From Medakamo hakoo (lineage: Eukaryota; Chlorophyta; Trebouxiophyceae; Coccomyxaceae): a DNA stretch of 64,000 nt. The stretch lies in assembly GCA_026636295.1 (NCBI GenBank), contig CP089459.1, positions 62,001-126,000 of the forward strand, given 5' to 3'. Made by a program: the position numbers and the translations under genes. Below, piece by piece: positions 41,787 to 52,508 of this stretch. Every line of letters begins with the position of its first letter. The first letter of the stretch is position 1. A model generated the notes under the pieces. That model did not search any database, was not told where the DNA came from, and worked only from the letters and a program-made list of their open reading frames with translations.

Positions 41787-43763
41787 TCAAGCCGCCATCA
41801 GCTTCTCAATCTCTTCCAGGCTCTTGCCTTTCGTTTCGGGGACGGCCGCGCGCGCAAACGCGACGGCCGCGAGGCACACGGCCGCAAAGCCCAGGTACGC
41901 GCCCGCGACGCCGACCTTGGAGACGACGGGCAGGAAGGCTTGGCCGATGGCAAAGTTGCAGATCCAGTGGGTGGCCATGGCGAGCGAGACGGCCGCGCCG
42001 CGCAGGCGGGCGGGCGCGATTTCGGGGACCAGCAGCCCGGGCACGGGCCCCGCGCCGAGGGCGAAGGCCAGCACGTACGCCAGCGTGCCGCCCAGGGCGA
42101 TGGGCCCGGCGGCGCCGGCGAATTGGGGGAGGCCCAAGCCGGCGGCCATGAGCTGGGTGGTGGGGTGTGGGTGTGGGCGGACGGGTGAGTGTTTTTTTTT
42201 TTTGTCTCCTGTCATCTCTCCGCCCGCCCGTCCATCCATCCATCCGTCCCCGCTCGCTTTTCCGTCCCCTCCCCCATCCAAATCTCACCAGCATCGCCGC
42301 CGCCATGCCGCCAAACGACGCCGTCAGCAGGGTCAGGCGACCCGCCCGGTCCATGAGCGCGGCCGCCAACGCGGACCCGCCGACGTTGACGGCGCCCACG
42401 GCCGCGGACGCGAGCGCGCCGTCCGTGATGCCGGCCTTGGCAAACACGGACGACGAAAAGTACACAATCGCGTTGATGCCCGCAAACTGTTGGAGGGCGA
42501 ACAGGGCGCACCCCGTCAGGACGCCGCGCGAGGTCGCCAGTTCTTTGGCCGAGATGGAGGCGGCGGAGGAGGAGGAGGATGAGGCCTTGGAGGCGGCGGC
42601 CAACTCAGCCGCGCCGGCGGGGCCCCACAGCTTGCGCGCGGCCGCGTCGGCGGCGGACGCCTTGCCCCGGGACGCCAGCCAGCGCGGGGATTCGGGAGCG
42701 AGGGCCATGCCGACGGCCAGCAGGGCGGCGGGGATCGCCGCCACCCCAAACATGGTGCGCCACGCGGTGGCGGGCAGGGCCACGTTGGCCAGGAGGGCGC
42801 CCAGGATGCCGACGCAGATGACGAGCTGGTTGACGGAGCCCAGGGCGCCCCGGACGCGGGCGGGGGCCACCTCCGAGATGTACAGGGGCACCAGGGCGGA
42901 GGCGAGGCCGATGCCCAGCCCGGCCAGGGCGCGGCCGGCGAGCAGGGAGGGCAGGCCGGCGGCGGTGGCGCAGGCGACGGCGCCGGCCGCGAGCGGGGCG
43001 GCGGTGAAGACCAGGCCGCCGCGCCGGCCGAGCGCGTCGGCCGAGGCCGACCCGGCCAGCGACCCGGCCGCCGCGCCCGCCAGCAGGGTGGACACGACCA
43101 AGCCCTGCTTGGCCGCATCGCCCGCAAAGCCCAGGGACGCCGCCATGGCGTCCAGCGGGCCGTTGACGACGGCGAGGTGGTAGCCAAACGCAAACGCGCC
43201 GAGCGACGCGACGGCGACGGCCGCCAGCACGGCCGCCAGGGGCGCGCCGGGCGACGACGGGGACGGCGCGGGCACGTCGGCCGCGTCGCCCGCCGCCGAC
43301 GCCGCGTGGACGCGCACGTCCAGCCAGGAGCCCTTGCGGGACAGGGGCGGGGAAGGGCCGGCCAGGGAGGAGGACGACCCGATCGAGTGGAGGTTGCCTG
43401 GGAGTGGAGAGTGGTGGCGAGCATGTTTTTGAGCGCGCCATCGCATGGAGTGAGACAGAGCGTTTCAATGCGGCCGCGTTGTGGGGGGGGTCGCACCGGG
43501 CCTCGGGCGGTTCTTTCCAGCCTCGCCAGTGCGCCAGGCTGCCAGCCACCCAGTGGGGCTCGCGGCGGTGGCGTGACTCCTTTGCCATGCGTACCGTGGG
43601 ACGCTGTGCGCAGGCGGAGCGCGCCGGACGAGCGCGCGCCGGACGGCGCAGCAGCGGCAGCGGCGGCGGCAGCAGGGCGGCGGGGCGGCACGGCGCGGGT
43701 GGGCTGCGTCACGGGTAGTAGGTGGCCCTTGGCTGGCGAGGCAGGCATGGCGGCCGGGCGCAT
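41787..43763 (-). CDS. Plastidic glucose translocator, pGlcT type (three exons)
   Basis: This MFS sugar transporter resembles plant plastidic glucose translocators, which export glucose made by starch breakdown across the inner envelope. Exons are 43763-43595, 43397-42289 and 42152-41787 (547 residues; phases 1 and 0). Twelve helices can be traced. MFS/sugar-porter motifs: AFGYHLAVVNGPLDAMAASL, DALGRRGGLVF, GRALAGLGIGLASALVPLYI, SEVAPARVRGALGSVNQLVI, ESPRWL, QQFAGINAIVYFSSSVF, VPGLLVPEIAPARLRGAAVS and PETKGKSLEEIEKL. Similarity to Arabidopsis pGlcT is spread along the whole chain. Exons 1-2 give an Arg/Ala/Ser-rich leader of about 100 residues, suiting a transit peptide. Two ATGs (43763, 43748) are possible. 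Confidence 0.93.
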
Positions 43764-43900
43764 TGGTGGGGCGGCGGGCGGACGGGGCGGAAGGGGGTGA
43801 GAGGCCGAGCAAACGCAAGACTGGAGACGGCCCGGTGCTCTCCACACCAGTCACTCTCTGCTCCATCTCCACCAGTCACTCTCTCTGCTCCATCATCCAT

Positions 43901-44602
43901 CTACCCGCCCGACACCCACACTCCATACGCTTCCTCTCTCCACCCTCCCTCCGCAATGACCGCGGCACACACCCCCTCCCCTGCCGGCAAGTCAAGTCTC
44001 ACATGCCGCTCATCAAAGACGGGCACGTCCCTGACGACGGCAAACCCCAACCTCGCAAACAGGGCCAGCGACGCGGCGTTGGTCCGCCCGATCTTGGCCG
44101 TCACGCGCTGCAGGCCACAGTGCTTTCGCGCGTAGGCCAGCATGAGGCGCAGCGCAGCCGCACCAAACCCGCGGCGCCGCGCGGCGGGGGCCGCGACCAT
44201 GATTTCGACTTCCGCGCACGCCTTCGACCCTGGCGCGCCGCCGCCGCCCTCGTCGTCGTCCGCCTGGAAAAACAGATTGACGTCGCCGACCATGGCCTGG
44301 ATGGCCGCCTCGGACCGTGGCACGCCCGCCGCTTCAGCCACCGCCAAAGCCTCGCCGTCCAGTATGATGAACGTCAGCTTGTCGTCGTCGTCCTGCCACG
44401 CCCGCTGCATGGCGCGCTCCTCATCCAGCGTCAGGCGCTCACTGCCCGTCGCCGCCCTCAGGTCCGCGTCCTCCATCCAGGCATGGTACGTCGGCACGTG
44501 GACGGGCAAGTAGGGGACGAGGCGGATGCGTGGCGGGCAGTCGTCACAAGTGGGTGGGACCGGACCGGCCAGCGTCAAGGTCGCGTCCGCGTTCAGCCTC
44601 AT
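43901..44602 (-). CDS. NAT9: N-acetyltransferase 9-like protein (NAT9)
   Basis: NAT9 is a GNAT-fold acetyltransferase, reported to act on tubulin N-termini in animals. This one has 233 residues and no intron. It starts MRLNADATLTL, against 'MRLNENT.L.G', which favours this ATG over one 12 codons upstream. Family segments follow: RLVPYLPVHVPTYHAWMEDA, TGSERLTLDEERAMQRAWQD and DDDKLTFIILD, MVGDVNLFF, EVEIMVAAPAARRRGFGAAA (acetyl-CoA loop R/Q-x-x-G-x-G/A) and AKIGRTNAASLALFARLGFA. The acidic/Gly insert around residue 125 is low complexity. It is in tandem with pGlcT and divergent from the hydrolase. Confidence 0.92.
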   Translation of the reverse strand: MRLNADATLTLAGPVPPTCDDCPPRIRLVPYLPVHVPTYHAWMEDADLRAATGSERLTLDEERAMQRAWQDDDDKLTFIILDGEALAVAEAAGVPRSEAAIQAMVGDVNLFFQADDDEGGGGAPGSKACAEVEIMVAAPAARRRGFGAAALRLMLAYARKHCGLQRVTAKIGRTNAASLALFARLGFAVVRDVPVFDERHVRLDLPAGEGVCAAVIAEGGWREEAYGVWVSGG

Positions 44603-44887
44603 TCCAGCCCGACGGCGCGGCTCCTCCCTGGGCGACACTCAATTCAATGGGGGCAGGCGGATGTTACGCGTCCAGCCATGTGGGAGGGGAGCCCGGGAGA
44701 GTGCGTTCCGCGCGGGAAGCCCGTCTGCCGTTTTTTTTTTGCTCGTGTGCAAAAGCAACGTGTGCGCTGCGCTCCACACGCGCGCGCACCGCAGAAGACA
44801 AAACGAGCGGCAACAAAGGTTTGCCCCTTGCTCCGCCCGTGCGCCGGCCTCAGCCCGCGCCCTCCCCACGCATTTGCCTCGACCAGA

Positions 44888-46006
44888 ATGCGGACGACCC
44901 TGTCCCCTCGCTGTGCCGGACGGCCAGGGGTTTGGACGCCTGCCACGATCGCACGGGCGCCGCCCATGCGCTGTGCCGCGCCACCCCGCCCGCCTGTCCA
45001 TCCTACCACCCGCGCCGCCGCCGCGCCGGCCGGACGCACGGCCTCCCCGCCCGCCGCGGCCTTCACCCCGCCGCCCCGCCCTTGGACCGAACACGCCTGG
45101 ACCTGGCGCGGCCACGCCACGCGCTGGGTGGAGGCGGGCCCGGCCGACGGCCCCGTCGTCGTCCTGACGCACGGCTTCGGCGCGAGCGCCGACCACTGGC
45201 GGTTCAATGTCGGCCCGCTCGCCGACGCGGGCTACCGCGTCCTGGCGCTGGACCTGCTGGGCTTCGGCGGCTCGGCCAAGCCGCGCGTGCCCTACTCCGT
45301 CGACCTGTGGCGGGACCAGCTGCTGGACTTTGTGCGCGAGACCTGCCCGCCGCCGTGCTCGCCCATCCTCGTCGGCAACTCGCTCGGCTCGCTCGTCGCG
45401 CTGTCCGCCGCCGCGGCCTCGCCCTCCACCTTTGCGGGGCTGGTGTGCCTCAACCTGGCGGGCGGCATGAACTCCAAGGCCCGTGGTCTGGACGACGATT
45501 GGCGGCTGCAGCTGGCCCGCCCGATCTTTGCCCTGATCGATTTCCTGCTGTCCATCAAGCCCCTCGCCCGCCGCATCTTTGACGGCGTGCGCTCGCCCGA
45601 CAACCTGAAAGGCGTGCTGCTGTCCGTGTACCGCAACGCGGACGCCGTGGACGACGACCTGGTGGACCTGATCGCCCGCCCCGCGGCCGACGACGGCGCG
45701 CTGGACGCGTTCGTCACCATCATCACGGGCGACCCGGGCCCCAAGCCCCAGGACCTGTTGCCCGGGTGGGGCGGCCCGCTCCTGTTTGTGTGGGGGGACG
45801 CCGACCCGTTCACGCCCGTGGACGGGCCCGTCGGGCGGTGGTGCGCGTCCCTGCCGTCGTCCCGGCCCAACACGTCGTTCGAGCTGCTGGCGGACGTGGG
45901 GCACTGCCCGCACGACGACCGGCCGGACGACGTGCACGCCAAGCTGCTGCCGTGGCTGGCGTCGCATGCTGTTGGGAGCGTGGGCGCGGCGGCCGGGGCG
46001 GCGTGA
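44888..46006 (+). CDS. Alpha/beta-hydrolase, plant plastid type
   Basis: This 372-residue protein has no intron. The alpha/beta-hydrolase core begins near residue 75: VVVLTHGFGASADHWRFNVG (oxyanion HG), LALDLLGFGGSAKP, nucleophile elbow VGNSLGS (Ser), late acid in FVWGDADPFTPVDGP and His in VGHCPHDDRPDDVHAKLLPW. The segment LNLAGGMNSKA with DFLLSIKP, DNLKGVLLSVY and ALDAFVTIITGDPGPKP matches a plant/cyanobacterial clade of uncharacterised chloroplast hydrolases related to pheophytinase. The N-terminal 65 residues are Arg/Pro/Ala-rich and low in acidic residues, suiting a transit peptide. The substrate is unknown. A (TG)n array sits directly after the stop. Confidence 0.88.
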   Translation: MRTTLSPRCAGRPGVWTPATIARAPPMRCAAPPRPPVHPTTRAAAAPAGRTASPPAAAFTPPPRPWTEHAWTWRGHATRWVEAGPADGPVVVLTHGFGASADHWRFNVGPLADAGYRVLALDLLGFGGSAKPRVPYSVDLWRDQLLDFVRETCPPPCSPILVGNSLGSLVALSAAAASPSTFAGLVCLNLAGGMNSKARGLDDDWRLQLARPIFALIDFLLSIKPLARRIFDGVRSPDNLKGVLLSVYRNADAVDDDLVDLIARPAADDGALDAFVTIITGDPGPKPQDLLPGWGGPLLFVWGDADPFTPVDGPVGRWCASLPSSRPNTSFELLADVGHCPHDDRPDDVHAKLLPWLASHAVGSVGAAAGAA

Positions 46007-46026
46007 GCGAGGGCATGCGTGTGTGC

Positions 46027-46030
<4 letters not shown>

Positions 46031-46116
<86 letters not shown>
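46031..46116 (+). repeat. (TG)n microsatellite, about 86 bp, in the hydrolase 3' region
   Basis: A dinucleotide array starting about 25 bp after the stop codon and ending in the TGTAA at 46114-46118. Another such array lies between SLP1 and SGT1. Confidence 0.96.

Positions 46117-46118
<2 letters not shown>
46114..46118 (+). promoter_or_regulatory. TGTAA poly(A) signal candidate for the hydrolase
   Basis: TGTAA at the very end of the (TG)n array, 108 bp after the stop codon. The array itself supplies the TGT. Confidence 0.45.
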
Positions 46119-46229
46119 CAGTGAGGCAGCAGAGAGACGTGATGGGGCACTGAAGGGAGTGGGGGCTTGAAAGCACGAAAACCCGTCGAAAAAAGAAACG
46201 ACACAGTGCTCTTCGCTTGTTTTCACCGT

Positions 46230-48726
46230 TCACCCTTCACCCGCGAGCTTCACCCCTTCCAACTCCACGTAAATCGGCTGGGCCGTGATGCCACACCCGC
46301 GAGGCTCGGCCGCGATGCGGATGTAGCCGTCCTCGCCCCACCGCCGGCTCCACGTGTTCTTCACCCTCCAAAACAGCTGCCCCGTGCCGGGGTCGACCCC
46401 GTACCCGCTGATCAGGACCGCGTGGTCCAGACGTTTCAACTTTTGGTGGCAGGCCGTGTTGTTGTAGATGCCCGACTTGTACAGGGCAAAGTCGGGGGCG
46501 GCCGCATCGACGGACACAGTCATCGGCCCTTTCGTCACCAAGGCTTCTTTCAGCCCTTCGTCGCCGCCGCCCACCCACACGTACTTGCCCCGGCTGAAGG
46601 ACACGGCCGGCGGGGCGTCGGAGTCGCAGAAGCCGTTGACACCGCGGTAGGGGTAGCCCGCCTCGGACGCCATGCGCTTCTGGCCAAAGATCCAGTCGTA
46701 CGCCGTCGTCTGGAAGCCGCCAAAGCAGCCCGCGTTCGGGTACTTGCCGGCATAGGATTTGGGCGACCAGGCGCAGTCGACGAGCTGCTGCTCCGACAGC
46801 AGGACGGCGCTGCCGGTCGCCCGCCAGACCGCCGTCTCCAGGGCGCCGACCGTGCCAAAGGCCCAGCACGACCCGCACATGGCCTGGTCTTTGACGGGCG
46901 AGTCGGCCGGGCTGCCGCGCCAGTCGACGGACGGCGGCAGTGACGAGGCCGGGAGGGAGGGCGCGTGCCAGGCGTCGCCCGGGCGTGGGGACGGGCGGGG
47001 CGGAGCGGGGGAGGGGCGCGCACCGCCGCCGCCGCCCTCCTCCTCCTCCTCATCGCCGCCGCCGGCGGCCCAGGCCCCGGGCAGCTCGTGCGGCAGCCAG
47101 TCGGCAAAGTGGTTGAGGCCGAGCGTGTAGGACACGCCCGGGCGGGCGTTGTGGGTGCGGACGCGCTCGGCAGCGTCTTCGAACGCCACGGCGCGGGCCG
47201 CGTACTCGCGCACCGTCCGCGTGCGGCGCAGCGGGGACGCGTGCAGCCAGGCGTCGTAGCCGGGCGACCCGCCGGCGTGCGGGTTGGGCAGGGCGGACGA
47301 CACCAGCGTCGCGGGCGTGGGGAGGGGGACGCCGCCCAGCCGCGGGCGCCCACCGGCGCTGCGCCCGGCTCCCGGCGGGTCCGGGTTCACAGGGCAGTCT
47401 GGCGGCACGGCGAACGTCGACGACCCGTCCGACGACCCGCCGCCCTCAAAGCCGGGCGCCGGGTCCCAGCCGGTGTACTCGGCGACTGTCACATCAAAGT
47501 GGCCGTCCGACCACAGGTTTTGGCCGGCCGCGGTCAGCCGCAGCGGCGTGTTTTTGCCGTCGGCGGACACGTACATGGTGTAGACCGCGTCGTAGGCCCC
47601 GTACCCCGCCTCGGCTTTGAAGGCCCGGACCCAGGCGTGGGCGCGCGTGGGCGGGTGGCGGGGAGGCGGACCGGGCGGTGGCGGGCGCGGCGGCTTTTTG
47701 CCGGCCACCGGCCAGGGCGCGCCGCCCGGGGCGTCGGCCATCGACGCTTGCCGCGGTGGGAGGTCGTGTAGAGTGAGCGTGCCGTTGTAGGTCCACCCGC
47801 CCTTCGTCAGGTCCGGCAGTTGCACCGACAGGTCGGGCGGCGGGTCGTCGCCGCCATCCGTCCATGCGGCAGCGGCTGCCTTGCCCCCGGGCGGCGCGGG
47901 TGCGGGCACGGGCCAGGCAGCTCCCGCGTGCGCGTCATCCAGCCGTGGGCCTTTGCCCCCGCCAAAGACCTGGGCGAAGCAGTCAAACTCGTGGATGCGC
48001 GGGTACCGGTTGTAGACGGTCGCCTGGAAAAAAAGTGGGGATGGTGTTCTTTTTCCATGTCGTGAGAGATGGACGGGGTGGAGCGAGGGGGAAACGAAAG
48101 CGGCAAACAAAGCCTCAACGCACATTTCCCAGCAGTTCTAGCGTGGTTTCCTGGCCGTCGCGTTCCACGCGCTGGCGGCCGCCTGGCGTGTCGCGCCAGG
48201 CGGTCAGGGTGTACCTGTGAAGATGATGGGACAGGGGTTTTTTTTAGGGCGGGCGGGCGGGGTGTGCGCGCGCGCCTAGCCAGCGAGGAGTGTGCTTGAG
48301 GGACGAACGGCGGCCGCCGCCCGCCTTCCAGCCTTTAAACCTTACTTGAGCTCGTTCGGCTGGGTGCGCAGCGTCTCCGGGTAGGCGATGGTGTAGGTGA
48401 CCTGGGGGTGGGTGGGGGGAGGGGCGGGGGCGAGGAGCGTGAGCGGAACAATACAGGCGACGGCCCATTGCAGGGATGGAAACACGGGCCCGGACGACGA
48501 CCTAGCACCCTCGCCGCCACGAATCAAACGCCACACGTGCAACCTATACCCTCCATACCTTGTACCGCGGCGGCCAGACGGGTGGCGAGGGTCCATGGCG
48601 GCCGGGCGGCCACGCGAAAAAGGCGATGAGTGCGCTCGCGAGCGCGAGGAGGGCGGCGGCCACGCCCGCTACCGCGGCGGGGCGAGGGTGGGACCGGGGT
48701 TGGGGGAGGAGAGGGGAGGCAAGCAT
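46230..48726 (-). CDS. Papain-family cysteine peptidase with N-terminal membrane anchor (four exons)
   Basis: This is a C1A peptidase of 702 residues. Exons are 48726-48559, 48401-48346, 48214-48124 and 48023-46230 (phases 0, 2, 0). Residues 18-40 form one membrane helix (AVAGVAAALLALASALIAFF), so it is a type II membrane or signal-anchored protein. Residues 55-270 resemble the beta-rich N-terminal domain of insect 26/29-kDa proteinases (YNRYPRIHEFDCF, YGAYDAVYTMYVSADGKNTP). An I29-type propeptide follows (YTLGLNHFADWLPHEL). The mature domain has VDWRGSPADSPVKDQAMCGS then CWAFGTVGALE with the catalytic Cys near residue 490, LDHAVLISGYG (His) and FWRVKNTWSRRWGEDGYIRI (Asn). The usual WG after Asn-Ser is changed to Asn-Thr-Trp-Ser. 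A Glu/Gly-rich linker precedes the mature domain. Confidence 0.88.
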
Positions 48727-48948
48727 CTCCGGGAGCTTGTGAGGACTGGGGACTGTCGCGGGCGCCCCAGGCCCGCGCACGGCAGGGGCGGAATGAGAGA
48801 GTGCCGTCCCTACGCGCTCCGCCTCCCAGTCTTGCATTTTTTCCTTGTCGCCCGCATTCATTTCTTTTCGGCCCGGCCGGCCGCCGGGATCCCTGTGCGT
48901 CCTCCCTCTTCCAAGCACTGTGCCATGACGGGCACGATGCTCTGAAGC

Positions 48949-49716
48949 ATGGCGACCACCATCGAGGACCTGCCCGACTTGCCGCTGAGCTTGGTGCTGT
49001 CCAAAGTGGACGCGCCCGACCTCGCCCGCGCGTGCGCCGTCTGTCGGCGGTGGGCGGCGGTCATCGCCGCGGACGACGCGCTGCTGTGGAAGCCGCATGT
49101 GCTGAAGCGGCGACCGGACGCGGTTGAGCCGACCGCGACTTCATGGCGGGCGGAGTTCGCGATGGCCGACGCGCACCGGCCCGCCCGCAACAACGCCGCC
49201 TGGCCACACGCGCTGGGCGCCGCCCCCCAGCTGAGACGCCTCGTCGGGGACGTGGACCGCGCACTTGCGCACCGCCGGCGACTCAAGGCCGCTATAGACC
49301 AAGCCAAGAGGGACGCGGGCTGGGTCCGGGCGGGGGCGCGGCCGGCGGCGGGCGCGCGCGTGGCCTGGGACGACGGTGAGGTCGTGCTCAGCCACGGTGG
49401 CGAGGGCGGCGCCGCCTGGGCTCCGCCCGCTGACGCTGCCGCCGCCGACCGCATTGTCGTGGCCCTGACTGTACGCATGGCTAGTGTCGACGCCCGGGCG
49501 GCGGCCGCGCGGGCGGCGCTGAGAGCGGCGGCGACGGAGGTGGAGCGGGCCGCCACAGCCCCCGCACGCGACCGCGCGCAGTACGACCACCGCCGCTTCG
49601 GGACGTCGGTGCCGGCCGCGGTGGGGCGGCTCGTGGAGCCGCTGGGCCGGCCGCTGGGAGCAGGTGACGGCCTGCCCGTCAGCCAGGCGGATGGAGGCGT
49701 GGATGGAGAGGGGTAG
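48949..49716 (+). CDS. F-box protein
   Basis: This 255-residue protein has no intron. Residues 5-50 form an F-box: IEDLPDLPLSLVLSKVDAPD then LARACAVCRRWAAVIAADDA and LLWKPHVLKR, with the expected Leu-Pro start, Leu/Val core and Trp-Lys end. F-boxes bind SKP1 in SCF ubiquitin ligases. The rest has helical Ala/Arg-rich segments and no recognisable substrate repeat (no WD40, LRR or Kelch). The substrate is unknown. The start ATG at 48949 is in good context; an upstream ATG at 48925 is out of frame. It is divergent from the peptidase (222 bp) and in tandem with NOP2 (118 bp). Confidence 0.8.
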   Translation: MATTIEDLPDLPLSLVLSKVDAPDLARACAVCRRWAAVIAADDALLWKPHVLKRRPDAVEPTATSWRAEFAMADAHRPARNNAAWPHALGAAPQLRRLVGDVDRALAHRRRLKAAIDQAKRDAGWVRAGARPAAGARVAWDDGEVVLSHGGEGGAAWAPPADAAAADRIVVALTVRMASVDARAAAARAALRAAATEVERAATAPARDRAQYDHRRFGTSVPAAVGRLVEPLGRPLGAGDGLPVSQADGGVDGEG

Positions 49717-49834
49717 AGACTGTAGACCAGGGGGTTTGCGCAAAACGCGGGCGCACCACCGGCCAGGCACTCCAGCAAACAAACACACGGCCGCGCGGGC
49801 CGGCCTCTCCGCCTCTTCCTCCCGCGACCACACC

Positions 49835-52267
49835 ATGACCACCAAGACCCGCAAGGCCGTCGCCACCCGGCCACCGCCGTCAAGGTGAGCAAATCGTGTT
49901 TGCAAACGCCCGCGGCGGCGTCGCATTGGAGGGCGCTGCCCGCACACGCGACGGCTAGTTCCGCGTCGACCGTCCGCCACGCCCTCACACCCCATCCCTC
50001 CCTTCATTCGGTCTCCCCAGGTCCAAAGCCGCCGCGGCTGGTCCCCCAGCCAAACAGACCGCAGCTGGCAAAACCACCAAGGTACGTCTCACCGATCGTT
50101 TTCTCTTCCTGTACTCGCGCCGACGGCTGCGCAGCCGCAACTGAAAAAAAAAATCGCCTTCACCCCGCTCCGTCCCACTCCTCACACACCGTCACACCAT
50201 CCACACACTTCCTCAGGCGATGGCCAAGCCACCCAAAAAGCCATCGGCCAAACCGTCCCGCCGTCCAGCGAAATCCCCCACGCCGGAAGACGAGTCGGAC
50301 GAAGGCATGGACGGCCCGCCGCTCTCGGACGACAGCGAACCGCTATCCAGTGGCAGCGACGACGACGTGCCCAGCGGGTCCGACCTGTCCGACAGCGGCA
50401 GTGATGGTGAGTGTGATGGGAAACGGGGAGGGAGTCGCAGCGCCGGGCGGCAAACCAAAAAACGTGCCCCCCCAACCTAGCCGCCGCCGCGCTCATCCTG
50501 TCCCTTCCCTCGCATCCCACAACAGGCGCCATGGACGACGACTTTGGCGACGACGCCGCCCCGGGCACGCCCGCCCGCGGCTTCCTCGGCTCAGACGACG
50601 ACGAAGAGGACGAAGAAGAAGGATCGGACGACGAGCACGACGGCGAACCTTCCACCTCTGACAGCGATGACTCGTCCGACGGGCCGCGGCCGGGCACTGA
50701 CCTTGTGTCCGCCTCCCGCCGCCTGGACGCCAAAGCCGCGGCCGAAGCAGCTGACGCGGCTGCTGAAGCGGCGGACATTGCGGCGGGCGCCCGCGCCCGT
50801 GCCGCCGCCCCCGCCGACGACGGCGCGCGCGTGCCCCTGCCCGACGCGTCCGAGGCGGACGACCCAAAGGCCGTGCGCCGCCGCATCGCCGAAGTCGCCC
50901 GCGTCCTGGACGACTTCGCCGCGCTGTCCGACCCGGCCACGCCGCGGTCTGCCTACTTGGGCCGCCTCATCGCCGACGTGTCGTCGTACTATGGTTACAA
51001 CGACTTCCTGGCCGGCGCCATCTTCGCGCTGCTGCCCCCCGCCGAAGCGCTCGCGCTGGTCGAAGCCCAGGAATCCCGGCGCCCGACCACCCTGCGCGCC
51101 AACACCCTCAAATCCCGGCGCCGGGACGTGGCGGCCGCCCTCATCGCCCGCGGCGTCTCCCTGGACCCCGTCGGCCCCTGGTCCAAGGTCGGCCTGGTCG
51201 TGTACGAGAGCCCCGTCCCGCTCGGCGCGACGCCCGAGTACTTGGCCGGCCACTACATGCTGCAGGGCGCGGCCTCCCTCCTGCCCGTCATGGCGCTGGG
51301 CGCCCAGCCGGGCGAGACGGTCGTGGACCTGGCCGCCGCCCCGGGCGGCAAGGCCTCGCACATCGGCGCCATGATGAAAAACGCGGGCGTGCTCTGGGTG
51401 AACGAAGCGGCCCCCGCCCGCCTGCGCTCCGTGTCCGCCAACCTGTCCCGCCTGGGCGTCACCTGCGGCATTGTGTGCAACTACGACGGCCGGGAGTTGC
51501 CCCGCGTCCTGGGCGAACGGTGCGCGGACCGGGCGCTGCTCGACGCGCCCTGCTCGGGGACGGGCGTCGTGTCCAAGGACCCGGCCGTGAAGGGGTCCAA
51601 GTCCCAGGCCGACATCTGGCGGTGCGCGCACCTGCAAAAGGCGCTGCTGCTGGCCGCCATCGACCTGGTCGACGCCAACTCCCCCAGCGGCGGCGTCGTC
51701 GTCTACTCCACCTGCTCCATCATGGTCGAAGAAAACGAAAACGTCGTGAATTACGCGCTGCGCAAGCGCCACGTGAAAGTCGTGGACGCGGGGCTGGGCT
51801 TTGGCCGGCCCGGCATGGTGCGGTGGCGGGAGCACCGCTTCCACCCGTCCGTGTCGCACGCCCGCCGCTTCTACCCGCACACCCACAACCTGGACGGCTT
51901 TTTCGTGTGCAAGCTGGTGAAGACGTCCAACGCCAAAAAGGCGGCGGGCGGCGGCGGGGAAGACGACGAGGAGGACGGGCCTGGCGGGAGCGGCAGCGAC
52001 GACGGGGAAGGCGCTGAGGCGGTTGCCGGTGCTGCGGGCCCGTCCGGCCGCAAGCGCGGCCCGGCGGACGCCCCACCGCCCGCGCCCGGCTCGCCCGCGC
52101 CCGCGCCGCCGAAGAAGAAGAAAGAGTCCAAGCTGTTGCGTGAGGCGCGCGCTGAACTGGCGGCTGAAAGGGCGGTGGCTGAGGCGGCGGCGAAGGCAGG
52201 GCCCAAGCCGGCGGCAGCCAAGCCGGCCAAGCCGGGCAAGGCGGGCGGCGCCAAGAAAAAGCGTTGA
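49835..52267 (+). CDS. NOP2: rRNA cytosine-C5 methyltransferase NOP2/NOL1 (four exons)
   Basis: NOP2 methylates a conserved cytosine (m5C) in 25S/28S rRNA and is needed for 60S assembly in the nucleolus. Exons are 49835-49884, 50021-50081, 50217-50406 and 50526-52267 (680 residues; phases 2, 0, 1). The N terminus is Lys-rich, then acidic Asp/Ser-rich. The catalytic domain shows RRPTTLRANTLKSRRRDVAA, MLQGAASLLPVMALGAQPGE and VVDLAAAPGGKASHIGAMMK (SAM loop near residue 368), DAPCSGTGVVSKDP (Cys near residue 442) and VYSTCSIMVEENE (second Cys near residue 497), and FYPHTHNLDGFFVCKL. The two catalytic cysteines are intact. The Lys/Ala-rich tail is typical of the family. Confidence 0.95.
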
Positions 52268-52508
52268 GGGAGGGAGGGGAGGGCAAGGGCGGGCGAGGGA
52301 ATGGAGGGTGGGTGGGCTGTGTATATCTGTTTTCTCGAGTCTGGTGTTTTTTTTTGTGGTCGACACACGCGTCCCTCCCCCTTCCCCACGCACCGGTTCC
52401 ACCCACCCAGGCTGTCGTCTCCACCTCTCTCTCTCTCTTTCTCACTCTCTCTCTCTCTCTCTCACCCACCCACACACACAACACACAACACTCCCCCACC
52501 CCCCTCTC

